In this document: positions 10,600-29,861 of the stretch, one piece after another
Position numbering within the stretch: the stretch's first letter is position 1
Layout of the letters: every line of letters starts with the position of its first letter
Source: Ovis canadensis
Lineage: Eukaryota > Chordata > Mammalia > Artiodactyla > Bovidae
Assembly (NCBI RefSeq): GCF_042477335.2
Contig: NC_091251.1
Coordinates: 89,915,501 to 89,979,500, forward strand
DNA length: 64,000 bases
Reading direction: 5' to 3'
Notes under the pieces: model-generated
The model's input: the letters and a program-made list of their open reading frames with translations, nothing else
Told to the model about the DNA's origin: nothing
Database searches by the model: none
Position numbers and translations under genes: made by a program

Positions 10600-11550
10600 T
10601 TAGTTCAGTTCAGTTCAGTCAGTCAGTCATGTCCGACTCTTTGCGACCCCATGAATCGCAGCACGCCAGGCCTCCCTGTCCATCACCAACTCCCGGAGCT
10701 CACTCAGACTCACGTCCATCGAGTCAGTGATGCCATCCAGCCATCTCATCCTCTGTTGTCCCCTTCTCCTCCTGACCCCAATCCCTCCCAGCATCAGAGT
10801 CTTTTCCAATGAGTCAACTCTTCGCATGAGGTGGCCAAAGTACTGGAGTTTCAGCTTTAGCATCATTCCTTCCAAAGAAACCCCAGGGTTGATCTTCAAA
10901 ATGGACTCATTGGATCTCCTTGCAGTCCAAGGGACTCTCAAGAGTCTTCTCCAACACCACAGTTCAAAAGCATCAATTCTTCGGCACTCAGCCTTCTTCA
11001 CAGTCCAACTCTCACATCCATCCATGACCACAGGAAAAACCATAGCCTTGATTAGATGGACCTTAGTCGGCAAAGTAATGTCTCTGCCTTTGAATATGCT
11101 ATCTAGGTTGGTCATAACTTTCCTTCCAAGGAGTAAGTGTCTTTTAATTTCATGGTTGCAATCACCATCTGCAGTGATTTTGGAGCCCAAAAAAATAAAG
11201 TCTGACACTGTTTCTACTGTTTCTCCATCTATTTCCCATGGAGTGATGGGACCAGATGCCATGATCTTCGTTTTCTGAACATTGAGCTTTAAGCCAACTT
11301 TTTCACTCTCCTCTTTTACTTTCATCAAGAGGCTTTTTAGCTCCTCTTCACTTTCTGCCATAAGGGTGGTGTCATCTGTATATCTGAGGTTATTGATATT
11401 TCTCCCGGCAATCTTGATTCCAGCCTGTGTTTCTTCCAGTCCAGCGTTTCTCATGATGTACTTTGCATATAAGTTAAATAAGCAGGGTGACAACATACAG
11501 CCTTGACGTACTCCTTTTCCTATTTGGAACCAGTCTGCTGTTCCATGTCC
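10600..11550 (-). mobile_element. BovB LINE 3' fragment with long open reverse transcriptase frame
   Basis: The minus strand keeps one open frame of 312 codons ending in the typical IHGVAKSRT. Reverse transcriptase motifs are in order: [26 protein letters not shown] (the catalytic YADD/YTDD box), [17 protein letters not shown], and the thumb region. The catalytic box reads YTDD. Homology stops at 11550 (5' truncation), so endonuclease and N-terminal regions are absent. The open frame suggests a fairly young insertion. Confidence 0.92.
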
Positions 11551-12156
11551 TACGTATGGGAACAAAAGAAGGAGATGATGATTAGGGAAGGTGAATGCTT
11601 CAGGGAAGAGATGATATTTAAATTAAACCTTAAAGATTGTAAAACTTCTTCAGCTGAAGAAAATTCCCATCACTAAATAGAAGAGCAATTGTTTTCCTCT
11701 CATTGCATTTTGTTCTATACTTCTCAATATTGTACCATTATCATCTTTTTTAAGATATGAAAAAAGAAAAAAGTATAACACAACATTGTAAATCGTTCAA
11801 CTAATACTTCAATTTTAAAAAAGCATAAATATGGCAATGTTTTCCAACTTTTTATTCTGAAATGTTTCGTGTTGATTCTCCATGACAAAAGGTGTGTGTG
11901 TTTTCAACATTTTAATGTGAACAAATGTGAACATTCATAAAAGCTTAAAGAATTTTACAGTGAACATCCACATGTCTGTCACCTAGATTGTACATTAACA
12001 ATTTATTATGCTTGTGTTTTCACAAAAATAAAACAATAAAATAATAATAAATAATAGAATGTCTTCCTTCTATCCATCATCTATCTTATTATACTAATGC
12101 ACTTCGAAGTAAATTGCAGACGTAAACATATTTCCCATTTAAAAACTCCAGATGCG
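11551..12156. other. AT-rich intergenic DNA with L1-like remnants
   Basis: AT-rich. The part near 11960-12060 resembles old antisense L1 sequence. No gene seen. Confidence 0.35.
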
Positions 12157-12435
12157 GATTTCCCTGGTGGTACAGTGGATGGGAATCTGCCTGCCAATCA
12201 ATGCAGGGGACATGAGTTTGATCCCTAATCTGGGAAGATCCCACATGCCGCGGAGCAATTAAGCCCGTGTCCCACAACTAGAGCCCATGTGCTCTTGAGC
12301 CCATGCTCCACAAGAGAAGCCACCACCGTAGGAAGCCTGTGCACCACAATGAAGAGTAGCCCCCAGTTGCTGCAACTAGAGAAAACCTGCACGTAGCAAC
12401 AAAGCTCCAGTGCCAGCAAAAAAAAAAAAAAAAAG
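12157..12435 (+). mobile_element. ART2/CHR-type SINE with A-tail
   Basis: Starts GGATTTCCCTGGTGGTACAG, with body motifs CCACATGCCGCGGAGCAATT and CTGCAACTAGAGAAAACC. It ends in an A-run at 12419-12434. Confidence 0.88.
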
Positions 12436-12479
12436 TAAAATTTAAAACATTCAGATGTATATCATAAACTAGAACTTAA

Positions 12480-12720
12480 TATTTGTCTACAGTTTTTTCT
12501 TTTGATGCAAAATTTACATATAGTGAAATGCACAAATCTTAAGTGTGTATTCACTGAGTTTCAACAAATGCATAGATCCATGTAATCCAAACCCTCTCAA
12601 GATACAGAACATTCCCATCACCCTGGAAAGTTTCCTCATGAGGAGTGCACAGATCCCAGCCCTAGTAGACTAATAGAGTCATCAGAGGTATTCAGAATTA
12701 AGCTTTAATAGAATAGAATA
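12480..12720. mobile_element. Ancient L1-like remnant
   Basis: Text such as TGAAATGCACAAATCTTAAG and GAACATTCCCATCACCCTGG matches a common old mammalian L1 3' region. Subfamily and orientation were not settled. Confidence 0.45.
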
Positions 12721-12721
12721 T

Positions 12722-12935
12722 GTGCATCCTCAGTCATGTATCACTCTTTGTGACACCGTGGACGCTAGCCCACCAAGCTCCTCTATCCATGGGATTTTCC
12801 AGGCAAGAATATTGGAGTGGGTTGCCATTTCCTATTTCAGAGGATCTTCCCAATCCAGGGATGGAACCCAAGTCTCTTACATCCCCTGCATTGTCTGTCA
12901 GGCAGATTTTTTATCACTAGCACCAACTGGGATGC
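12722..12935 (-). mobile_element. Bov-tA SINE
   Basis: Reversed Bov-tA: GTGGACGCTAGCCCACCAAG at its start and CACCAACTGGGATGCC at the reversed head. Diverged, so an older copy. Confidence 0.85.
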
Positions 12936-13160
12936 CTGCAGAATTCAGCTGGGAGAAGGGTTAGGAGATAGCTAGCACCTCTAGCTCCTGGAAAGGTACT
13001 AATAACTGACCATGGATAAACAGGTTAATCTGGTTAAACTCCAGCTGAGTGAAAGGCCTAGGATACAAAGCAAAACGTTACTGTGCTCTAATCCTTTTTA
13101 TTACCATACATACTGAAGTTGTATCATTCTGTTATCCTGAAGGCTCTACCTCTTGGAGAA

Positions 13161-13378
13161 CAGTGGCTCTCAAATGGGATAGTTTTGCCCTTCAGTAGAT
13201 ATCAAAGACTGGAGATGTTATGGTTGTCACAGGGCCAAGTAGTGCTACTGGCTTGTATGTATAGGGGTCAGGGATGCTGCTAAGTACTAAGTACTTCCTC
13301 CAAAGTACAGGGCAATCCCTCACAGGAATCTTTTGGCTCCAAAATCGGTAGTACCTGCTGTAGGTGACTAACCGATAT
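13161..13378 (+). mobile_element. MER20-type hAT-Charlie DNA transposon remnant
   Basis: Begins CAGTGGCTCTCAAATGGGAT, then ATGGTTGTCACAGGGCCA, GTGCTACTGGC and CAGGGATGCTGCTAAGTA, which follow the order of MER20 as I remember it. The length of about 218 bp fits. The right end is too diverged to read the terminal repeat. Confidence 0.7.
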
Positions 13379-13477
13379 GGGAAAAATCAATACGTATTAC
13401 ATACTAGCAGTAGACTTTTTTTTTAAAGAAAGATAATAAGTTTTTCATCTTTTAAAATCAAGAAAAAGGAACAATCA

Positions 13478-13521
13478 GTGCTTGCTTTGGCAGCACACAT
13501 AGTAAAAAAAAGAAAACTGAA
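13478..13521 (+). pseudogene. 3'-truncated U6 snRNA retro-insertion (44 bp)
   Basis: The insert begins GTGCTTGCTTTGGCAGCACA, matching the first bases of U6 (GTGCTCGCTTCGGCAGCACA) with two changes. It follows U6 to about base 30, then turns into an A-rich tail. It sits between perfect 15-bp duplications, AAAAAGGAACAATCA, at 13463-13477 and 13522-13536. Only the first quarter of U6 is present, so it is not a functional U6 gene. Confidence 0.85.
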
Positions 13522-13536
13522 AAAAAGGAACAATCA

Positions 13537-14160
13537 TTATTGGATAAAACTAACCATTTTGGTAGTTTGTGGATAGGGATATTAGAGGAGGCAGCAAGTT
13601 CCTCATGACAGAAATAGAAATATCTATGCCATGCTGTATAAGCCCTTTTGGAGGGGTGGAGGCAGTTTGTGGTAGAAAGTTTGGATTTGAGACATTCTAC
13701 TTCTCTGCTGAGCTTCCAGAATCTGTGATTTTTAAGTCTGGGTGAAGAGAGAGCGAGAAGGAGAAGTTTATAGTTCTTCCTCCTGCTCTAATTTGTAAGA
13801 AGTCCCTTTCAAGAGTAACCAGAGCAGGGGTAACCAGGTGGCCAGTGCAATATGACTTCATATGAATTGCGACCAAAAGTCAAATCATAAAGCAGCCTTC
13901 CAGCTTCCTATTATGTGATCTCTCCATAGCACACTCTTCAAGGATGGTGTTACCTTCTGATCTGTGATTTAGCAGGTGTCAGGATGAGGTGTTACAAATG
14001 ATGAGTGCTTCCTCATAGCTGAATTTTAGGTGTGTTCCTGCACTGGTTCCCCTGATGTTTTCATCTCTTTATATCACATTTAAGATTAAAGTCCTTAAAA
14101 AGCAAGTGTCAGATTTTGGTGTTGATTCCAACGATGAAGTAGGTCAAGATGTTGGTTTCA
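13537..14160. other. Intergenic stretch, nothing recognised
   Basis: About 620 bases with no gene or repeat family identified. Confidence 0.35.
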
Positions 14161-14164
14161 ATAC

Positions 14165-15918
14165 ACCTATGGGCACTTTATTTATTTTTTTTTACAAAGG
14201 AGGCAAAAATATACAATGGAGAAAAGACAGGCTCTTCAGTAAGTGGTGCTGGGAAAACTGGATGGCTACGTGTAAAATAATGAAACCAAAACACTTTCTA
14301 ACACCATACACAGAAATAAACTAAAAATGGATTAAAGATTTAAATATAAGGTCAGAAACTATAAAACTCTTAGGGGAAAATCTAGGCAGTACACTTTTTG
14401 ACATATATCACAGCAAGATCCTCTTTGACCCACCTCCTAGAGTAATGGAAATAAAAACAAAAGTAAACAAATGGGACTTAATTAAGCTTAAAAGCTTTTG
14501 CACAGCAAAGGAAATAATAAAAGACAACAATATTAAAAGACAACCCTCAGAGTGGGAGAAAATAATTGCAAATGATACAATAGACAAAGGATTAACTCCA
14601 AAATACATAAGTAGCACATGTAGCTCAATACCTGAAAAACAAACAACCCAATCAAAAAAATGGGCAGAAGACCTAAACAGACATTTCTCCTAAAAAGACA
14701 TATGGATGGCTAACAAACACATGAAGAGGTGCTCAACATCACTCATTATTAGAGAAATGCAAATCAAAACTACACTGAGATATCATCTCACACCAGTCAG
14801 AATGGCCATCGTTAAAAAATCTGCAAACAATAAATGCTGGAGAGGATGCGGAGAAAAGCAAACCCTCTTGCACTGTTGGAGGGACTGTAAATTGCTACAA
14901 CCACTATGGAGAACAGTGGGAGATTCCTTAAAAAACTAGGAATGGAACTACCATGTGACCCAATAATCCCACTACTGGGCAAATACCATGATAAAACCAT
15001 AACTGAAAGAGGTGCATGTACCCCAGTGTTTGCTGCAGCACTTTTTACGACAGCTAGGACGTGGAAGCGACATAGATGTCCATCGACAGTTGAATGGATA
15101 CAGAAATTGTGGTACATAGACACACTGGAATATTCCTCAGCTTTGAAAAAAGAGCGCATTTGAGTCAGTCCTAATGAGGTGGATGAACCTAGAGCCTATT
15201 GTGGAGAGTGAAGTCAGAAGGAGAAAAACAAATATTGCATATTAATGCATGTGTATGGATCTAGAAACATGATACTGATGAATCTGTTTGCAGGACAGCA
15301 GTGAAGACGCAGACATAGAGAAGAGACCGCGGGAGGGAGGGAGAGAGTGGGGCAAACCGGAGGAGTAGCTGGGAAATATAGATGTTCAATTCAGTGCAGT
15401 CGCTCAGTCGTGTTGACTCTTTGCGACCCCATGAATCGCAGCATGCCAGGCCTCCCTGTCCATCACCACCTCCCGGAGTTCACTCAGATTCACGTTCATC
15501 AAGGCAGTGATGCCATCCAGCCATCTCATCCTCTGTCGTCCCCTTCTCCTCCTGCCCCCAATCCCTCCCAGCATCAGAGTCTTTTCCAATGAGTCAACTC
15601 TTCGCATGAGGTGTCCGAAGTACTGGAGCTTCAGCTTTAGCATCATTCCTTCCAAAGAAATCCCAGGGCTGGTCTCCTTCAGAATGGACTGGTTGTTACC
15701 ATATGTAAAATAGATAGCTGGTGGGAGTTTTCTGTTGTGACACAGGGAATTCAATCCAGTGCTCTGTAACAACCTAGATGGGTGGGATGGGGTGGGAGAT
15801 GGGAAGGAGGTTCAAGAGGAAAAGGGCATGTGTATACCTATGGCTGATTCATGTTGACATATGGCAGACACCAGCACAATATTGTAAAGCAATTATCCTC
15901 CAATACAAAAAATTTTAA
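14165..15918 (+). mobile_element. Ruminant L1 3' portion, interrupted by a BovB-derived insertion
   Basis: Plus-strand L1 containing the C-terminal part of ORF2 (motifs such as [44 protein letters not shown] in different frames) and the 3' UTR ending near an AT-rich tail with CAATATTGTAAAGCAATTAT. The 5' end is truncated, and several shifts and stops split ORF2. A minus-strand BovB 3' end is nested at 15385-15695, so the L1 is the older insertion. Confidence 0.88.
15385..15695 (-). mobile_element. BovB 3' end nested in L1
   Basis: About 311 bp of reversed BovB 3' end ([20 protein letters not shown] on the minus strand) placed between the L1 segments ATATAGATG and TTACCATATGTAAAATAGAT. Severely 5'-truncated. 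Confidence 0.88.
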
Positions 15919-17075
15919 AAATGTTTTTGTATATACAGAAACACATGTTTAAGAATATCTCCATACAGTTTTGAGAAATAGCCTTGTTTTGTGATATTGC
16001 AATGGTCACTTTAACAAAAATAAACAATTTGTTTCAAAGTGACCTGGGTCTTTTTGCTCAAAACTTTAGTTTTTAATAAGCTATGGCTTATAAGTTCACA
16101 AGGTGCAAAAAGGGTACATTCAGTGAAAAGCCTCCTATTTCTGCCCCCTGTCCTCTTAGAATCCACCATTGTTAACTACTTCTTATCTTTTCTGAGATGG
16201 TCTATGTATATCAGATAAATATGTCCATATATTCTTTTTTAAACAAACGGTAACATATTATAAACACTCTTCTGCTCCTTGACTTTTTACCCTATGTTCT
16301 CAAAGATTGTTTCATGTCCCTATGTTAAAAAAATTGTTCTTTGTTACAGCTGGACATTTAGAAGGGTTTTCAAACTTTTGCTATTAAACACAGTGCTGCA
16401 ATGACAATCTTACAAAAACAAGAACATGGGATGTCTAGGTCAACAGGTAAGAGTTTTGATTAATTAGATGTTTCTACACTTCTCTTTGTAACAATAAACT
16501 CTCAGTAGTATTTCATCATTATTTATTCATACTCTCAACCAGTGGATCATATTATAATCTTTTTGATCTTTCCCAAACTGATAAGTGAAAAGTGGCTCCC
16601 AGTGCAATTTTAATTTGCTTTCTCTTATTATGAGTGAGGTTAAAGAACCACTTGTATTTATTTTTTTGTAAACTGTTATTTTAATTGAGTTTTTATTTTT
16701 TTCTTAGTGATTTTAAAGAGTTTTTTATATGCTAAATAAATGCTTATCTGCAATGCATGTATTTCCTATCTTAGTTTTAATCACTTTAAAATCATTTAAA
16801 ATTTTTTTCAGTGGTTTTTCTTAATACTATAATGGTTTTGTTTTTCACATTTATATCTTTGATCTATTTGGAATTTTTGTGTAAAGAATAAGATAAGAAT
16901 CAAGATTACTTTTTCCCAACTGTATACCTAGGTATTATACTTTATTAAATACTCCATCTGCCCCACCCCACCCCCGATTTGAAATGGTGTTTTATCATAT
17001 TTCCATACGTATTGGGGTCTGTTTCTTGGCTTTCCATTTGGTTCTGTTGGTTTGTCTGACCATTTACCTGCTTAT
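15919..17075. other. AT-rich DNA with antisense ancient L1 remnants
   Basis: The stretch 16090-16960 contains text such as CAAACGGTAACATATTATAA and GGGTTTTCAAACTTTTGCTA, typical of old L1 3' sequence in reverse. No gene. Confidence 0.45.
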
Positions 17076-17087
17076 ACCACACCATTT

Positions 17088-17298
17088 TTAGGGCTTCCCT
17101 GCTGGCTCAGATGGTAAAGTATCTGCCCGCAATCTGGGAGACCTTGGTTTGATCCCTGGGTCGGGAAGATCCCCTGGAAAAGGATATGGTAACCCATTCC
17201 AGTACTCTTGCCTGGAAAATTCCATGGACAGAGGAGCCTGGTAGGCTATAGTCCATGGAGTCGCAAAGAGTCAGATACAACTGAGCAACTTCACTTTC
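17088..17298 (+). mobile_element. Bov-tA SINE with target-site duplication
   Basis: Full SINE bounded by the perfect 12-bp duplication ACCACACCATTT at 17076-17087 and 17299-17310. Head and B box (GGTTTGATCCCTGGG) are visible. Confidence 0.95.
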
Positions 17299-17345
17299 AC
17301 CACACCATTTAAGTTGGTATAGTTTTAACATAGTTTAACATTTGG

Positions 17346-17434
17346 TAGACGGGGGAGCCTGGTGGGCTGCCATCTATGGGGTCGCACAGAGTCAGACATG
17401 ACTGAAGCGACTCAGCAGTAGCAGCAGCAGCAGA
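17346..17434 (+). mobile_element. Bov-A body fragment
   Basis: Only the last part of a Bov-tA/Bov-A unit is present (GGAGCCTGGTGGGCTGCCAT, then GTCAGACATGACTGAAGCGA), ending in AGCAGCAGCAG. Confidence 0.85.
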
Positions 17435-18858
17435 GTTAATCAATCACCTGATGATGGTCTTTGAATTGCAATATTTAACATGTTTTCAGCCAATTATTTG
17501 TGTCTTTTCATAATTCTAAATGTCTTATCTTCCTTCTAACATCTTATCTGTGCTGCTCCAGAGCACAATATACTGTACTTTAGGGCTCTCTGCCTCCCAG
17601 ACAAACTTAAGATAAATTGCATATCATCTCCACAGGGGCAGGGCATTTTAATTTGATTCAGTAGTGATGGGGAGCCTACAAGACTTTAGTACAAAGGTAC
17701 TCAGATTTGAGGTTCCTAGATGCACTTTCCCTCTCATGGTATGGCATTGTGTCTGTCTCACTAGTCGACCCTAGCTCTGATTACATGGGGGTAAGGAGGA
17801 CTCAAATAAAACACCAATAGATCTTGTTTTCACATAAAATCTATGGTGTTGCAGACCCAGTATCAGCAGGTATTGAAGAAAAGGACTCTGTCCAATCAAC
17901 AGGACCATGTGGGCCCAGCAGACATCCATCTCAAGGAGACAGACATTGAGAAGCACCAACAGAGAGTTCCCCTCAGGGGCTTCAGGGACTTCGCACTATT
18001 TGAAACTGTCATTGCTGCAGTGAACTGAAGCCAGTGTAGGAGAAGTGGGAATGAATGGGAGAGGCAACCTAGGAGTTAAGGAGGATTCGCCTTGGGAGTG
18101 ATCCAACTTCTCCTTGTTCTGTTCATCGGTTCTTGGGATTCGCAAGGGGCAGGAGTGGCTCTGAGAAATGCTCAGTGAGTGTGTGTTCAGTAAATGGATG
18201 AATCGTTGAGTGAGGGAGGGAGCAACTGCCTGCTGCAGAAGTCTTTGTTCATCACTCATGTCTTTTAGGAGCCTCCTCTATCTGTGCAGGAGGGAGCGGA
18301 TCTGGGGCATAACTCGTGGAGTCCTGTCCAGGAAAGGAATGCTGAGTAAGCAGAAGCTGTGACCCCTTCACGTTCCCCTCCCATCCCCTCACACAGCTCC
18401 AGAGGACTCAAGAGTTTCTGCCAGCTTTGTTTCTTATGTTTCCCCTCATCTTTAATAGCATTCCACTGAAACATCCCCTGCATTCATTACCTCTTGCTTT
18501 TCCTCACTAACCCCTTGAATAAAGCAAGTAAAATAGCAAAGGAGACAGAAATCAATACAGTTAATGACAACAGCCAGCTCCTACACGCAACTAAATGTGT
18601 TAGTTTCTGTCTCAAGTTTTGTATTTAAATACTTTAAAAGGTAGGTGTATAGTTTATCATGCCCATTATGCAAGTGAGGAAACTGAATTAACAGAGAGGT
18701 TTAGTAACTTACCCAAGGTCACTGCTCTGGTAAATGGGTCAGCTGAGATTTGAACCAGAATGTTCACTCCAGAGACCATGCCCTGATGTACTATACCTTT
18801 TCTTTCGCATGTATACGTGTGGGTTAACTTCACTGAAATAGAACAGAAACACAGTCAA
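17435..18858. other. Intergenic DNA upstream of RDH12
   Basis: Mostly unassigned sequence. About 18620-18770 (AAGTGAGGAAACTGAATTAA, then ACTTACCCAAGGTCACTGC) looks like an old MIR-type SINE. No coding exon recognised. RDH12 in human has upstream non-coding exons, and I cannot exclude one here. Confidence 0.4.
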
Positions 18859-19116
18859 GGGCTTCCATGGTGGGCCAGTGGCTAAGAATCTGCCTTGCAA
18901 TGTAGGGGACACCAGTTTGATCCCTGGTCCAGAAGGATCCCACACGCTGTGGAGCAACTAAGCCTATGGGCCACAACTACTGAGTTCATGAGCCACAGCT
19001 ACTGAAGCCCCATGTGCCTAGAGCCTGTGCTCCACAACAAGAAAAGCCACAGCCATGAGAAGCCCATGCACCACAGTGAAGACTCAAGTACAGTAAAAAA
19101 TAAATTAAAAAAATTA
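18859..19116 (+). mobile_element. ART2/CHR-type SINE
   Basis: Head GGGCTTCCATGGTGGGCCAG, B-box-like GTTTGATCCCTGG, body GAGCAACTAAGCCTATGGGC, and an A-rich end about 500 bp upstream of the RDH12 promoter. Confidence 0.88.
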
Positions 19117-19541
19117 CAAAACCCACCAAGTGCACAGATCAAGTGCATGACTCAGTGAATTTTCACAAAGTGAGCACACCTGTGTAACAGCAGCCACCTC
19201 CAAGAACAGAACACACCCCTGACCAGAAGATCCTAACACGCTCCGCCCCAATCTCTACCCCTTTCCCATCAAGGGAAACCACTCTTCTGAATTCTTTCAT
19301 CGTTCTGGGGGTTTCTTTCTTGTCTATTTTAATCACACTGTATTTCAAGCATCATGGGGTCTATTGCTAAAGTTAAAACTATTCTATTTTGCAGGTGTGC
19401 GGCTGGGAGTGGTTGAGAGAATACACCCCCTAGATAAGAGAAATGATTGAGGATGGGGAAGTTAGGGGGCTGTTCTCCATCTGCCCTCATTCTCTTTGCC
19501 AATGTGAGGCTCTGCTCTTTCCTCTGTCCTCCTCCCCCAGG

Positions 19542-19590
19542 ACTACATCTCCCAGCAGGCTGTGCTCTGACAGCTCTCGGATTTAAATAG
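19542..19590 (+). promoter_or_regulatory. RDH12: Candidate RDH12 proximal promoter (ZNF143-like motif plus TATA-like box)
   Basis: ACTACATCTCCCAGCAGGC at 19542-19560 closely resembles the ACTACAATTCCCAGCATGC motif bound by ZNF143/THAP11. TTTAAATA at 19582-19589 is a TATA-like box about 20 bp further on. A start site near 19611-19620 would give a 5' leader of about 150 bases with no upstream ATG. This is inferred from spacing and motifs only. Confidence 0.5.
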
Positions 19591-19611
19591 GATTCTGGGC
19601 TACGCTCAGAG

Positions 19612-19768
19612 CCAGGCTGTTGCTGAGCACCCAGGAGCGAGAGGAGCTGGAGGAGAGAGAAGCAGCAAGCAGCAGCCAAGAGTTGGAGCCAGACCAGGAG
19701 GAGCCTGAGCCAGAGTTGGAGTAGAAGTTGCTCTTGCTGAAGCAGCAGCAACTAAAGAAGTTGAAAAG
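19612..19768 (+). other. RDH12: RDH12 5' UTR (approximate start)
   Basis: Leader rich in CAG and GAG repeats (AGCAGCAAGCAGCAGCC, AAGCAGCAGCAAC) with no ATG before the RDH12 start. The start context is AAAAGATGC, with A at -3. The 5' boundary is estimated from the TATA-like box. Confidence 0.5.
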
Positions 19769-27625
<7,857 letters not shown>

Positions 27626-28370
27626 ATCTGGTGGAAGAGGCACTGTTGTATCAGGCCAAGTCCACACCATGAGAGACGGGGACCGAGGAGAAGGCCTGCC
27701 CTGCAGGCTTGTCCTGGCAGGCTGCTGTAGTGAACCCTGGCTTGCTCTGATACTCCCGACCCTTCTAGAAATCTTTGCACACCCAACCCTCTCATGAGGC
27801 TGGCTCATGGCATAAGATGGTCACAGCTACAGAGCACTCTTCTCCAAGACTTACAGAGTCGGCCACCCTCTTGGGCTGGTAGAACGGGGCAGATGCCAGG
27901 CTGGGCATGAGAATGGCAGAAGAGCCTGGGAAATTGGATCAATTTCCTCACCGAGACCAGAAATGCCAGTTAGCACACTCAGCTGAGGTGATGAACATCA
28001 GTGTTACATCTTTCTAGGATCTATAGGCTCAAAGACTATTGACTGATCTCTTTTTTGTAACACTAGTCTGGAGTCTGGACCAACTCCAGAGGATCTAGGC
28101 TCAAACTTGGCTGACATTATTTCCTTCCTCTGAGCATCCTGGAGTTGTAGTGTAAAGGCTCCAGTGTAAAGACACAGAAGCCTGTTTTCTCTTTCCAGTA
28201 GGTTTTTTTTTTTATTAAAAACAATTTTTTTCAGCTCTACTGAGATATAATTGGCATAAAACATTGTATAAGTTTGGACCTTCCCATTTTCAATCATGTA
28301 GATGGTTTCTTTTTCTAAAGAGTTGCCTTTGCCTCAGTTTTAGAGAAAATAAAGACTGTGTGTTCCTCTT
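27626..28370 (+). other. RDH12: RDH12 3' UTR (approximate end)
   Basis: Follows the TAG. Candidate polyadenylation signals are ATTAAA near 28214-28219 (inside an old L1-like piece) and AAATAAAG at 28347-28354. I favour the second, but the true end cannot be fixed from sequence alone. Confidence 0.4.
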
Positions 28371-28922
28371 ATTGCCTTATTTATTCTCTCAGGGTAGCAA
28401 GGGAGAAATGAAACCAACTTCAATGAGTAATATTTCACTTTCTCACCCATTGACCCATAATCTTCTTATAATACATCCTCTAGGTACAGAATAAGATGGT
28501 TCAGTTGGGTGTTTTCTCAAGTTTGTTTCAGCTCTCACATTTTACTATTTAAGAAGTGGTAGGAGTGATTTAAATTATACAGATGTTGAGCTTCACTATG
28601 GATCAAGGTCAGAGGCAGTAGAAGACTTCATTTAGTTTGATACATAAAGACAGAAAAATCAAGCTCTGATAAACCCTCTAATTAAAACCATAGCTCTCTT
28701 CTCTTCTGGCCTCCCTGTTCTCATCTACTGTGGCCCCAGGTGACCTGCTCCTTGCCGTAAGTGCTGAAGGTCACCAAGAAGAGACAGGGAGATGCCACAT
28801 TTTTAAGTCAGTTGAGCCAAGAAGTAATGTTATTGCTTCCAGTCTGAACGTATCCAAAGGGCATATGGTGATAAAAGTGCCCTTTCTTTCCATAGCAGGC
28901 AGACTTAAAAAACAGACAAGCA
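28371..28922. other. Intergenic DNA downstream of RDH12
   Basis: No gene or repeat family recognised in about 550 bases. Confidence 0.4.
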
Positions 28923-29213
28923 GGACTTCCCTGCTGGGCAAGTAGTTAAGAATCCACCTGCCAATGCAGGGGACATGGGTTCAATCCCTGGTCTCAGAAG
29001 ATGCCACATGCTGTGGAGCAACTAAGCCCAGGTGCCCCGAATATGGAGCCCATGCCCTAGAGCTGGTGCTCCACAATGAGAGAACCCACCGTAATGAGAA
29101 GACTGCACATTGCAGTGAAGAACAGCCCCCACTGGCTTCAACTAGAGAAAGTCTGCATGCAGCGAAAAAGACCCAGTGCAGTCAAAAATAAATAAAATAA
29201 ATTTTAAAAAACC
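28923..29213 (+). mobile_element. ART2/CHR-type SINE
   Basis: Head GGACTTCCCTGCTGGGCAAG, B-box-like GGTTCAATCCCTGG, body GGAGCAACTAAGCCCAGGTG, and tail AAAAATAAATAAAATAAATT. Confidence 0.9.
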
Positions 29214-29275
29214 AAGGAAGCAAAAAACTATTTTACTAAGGACGTTTTCAAATAGATGAAAGTAAAGCAAATAGT

Positions 29276-29477
29276 GGGCTTCCCTGGTGGCTCAGTGGTA
29301 AAGAATCTGCCTGCAGATGCAGGTTTGATCCCTGGGTTGGGAAAATCCCCTGGAGAAGGAATTGGCAATCCACTCCAGTATTCTTGCCTGGAAAATTCCA
29401 TGGGCAGAGGAGCCTGGTTGGCAATAGTCCATGGGGTGGCAAAGAGTTGGACACGACTGAGCAATTAAACAACAATG
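29276..29477 (+). mobile_element. Bov-tA SINE with target-site duplication
   Basis: Full copy with perfect 11-bp flanks AAGCAAATAGT at 29265-29275 and 29478-29488. Confidence 0.95.
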
Positions 29478-29640
29478 AAGCAAATAGTTTTGTGGATCTC
29501 CAGGTACTTACCTATCATCCAGCTTTAACAATGTTAACATTTTGTTCATCCTGTTTCATCTATTTCCTCTTGACATTTTTTGGTGCCAGGGGTTGGGGTT
29601 GGGGGTTGGGAGAGAGTTGGGTAGATATTTTAAAGCACAT

Positions 29641-29849
29641 ACTGCTGCTTAGTCACTCAGTCGTGTCTGGCTCTGTGCAACCCCATGGACTAAAGCCCAT
29701 CAGGCTTCTCTGTCCATGAGATTCTCCAGGCAAGAATAGTGGGGTGTGTTGCCATGTTCTCCTCCAGGGGATTTTCCTGATCCAGGGATCAAACCCAGGT
29801 CTCCTGCATTGCAGGCAGATTCTTTACCATCAAGCCACCAGGGAAGCTC
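29641..29849 (-). mobile_element. Bov-tA SINE with target-site duplication
   Basis: Full reversed copy. Flanks TTTAAAGCACAT (29629-29640) and TTTGAAGCACAT (29850-29861) differ at one base. Confidence 0.94.
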
Positions 29850-29861
29850 TTTGAAGCACAT

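Noticed and set aside
10627-11565. 312-codon reverse transcriptase frame as a possible domesticated gene
   Set aside because: An ordinary 5'-truncated BovB copy. The frame covers only part of the protein and there is no host promoter or splicing evidence.
1-19500. RDH11, the expected left neighbour of RDH12
   Set aside because: No exon with its short-chain dehydrogenase motifs was found on either strand before RDH12; it probably lies beyond the left edge.
19329-19751. 140-codon leucine/glutamine-rich open frame opposite the RDH12 promoter and 5' UTR
   Set aside because: Its composition is the antisense of CAG/GAG repeats in the leader. No start context, splice signals or known family.
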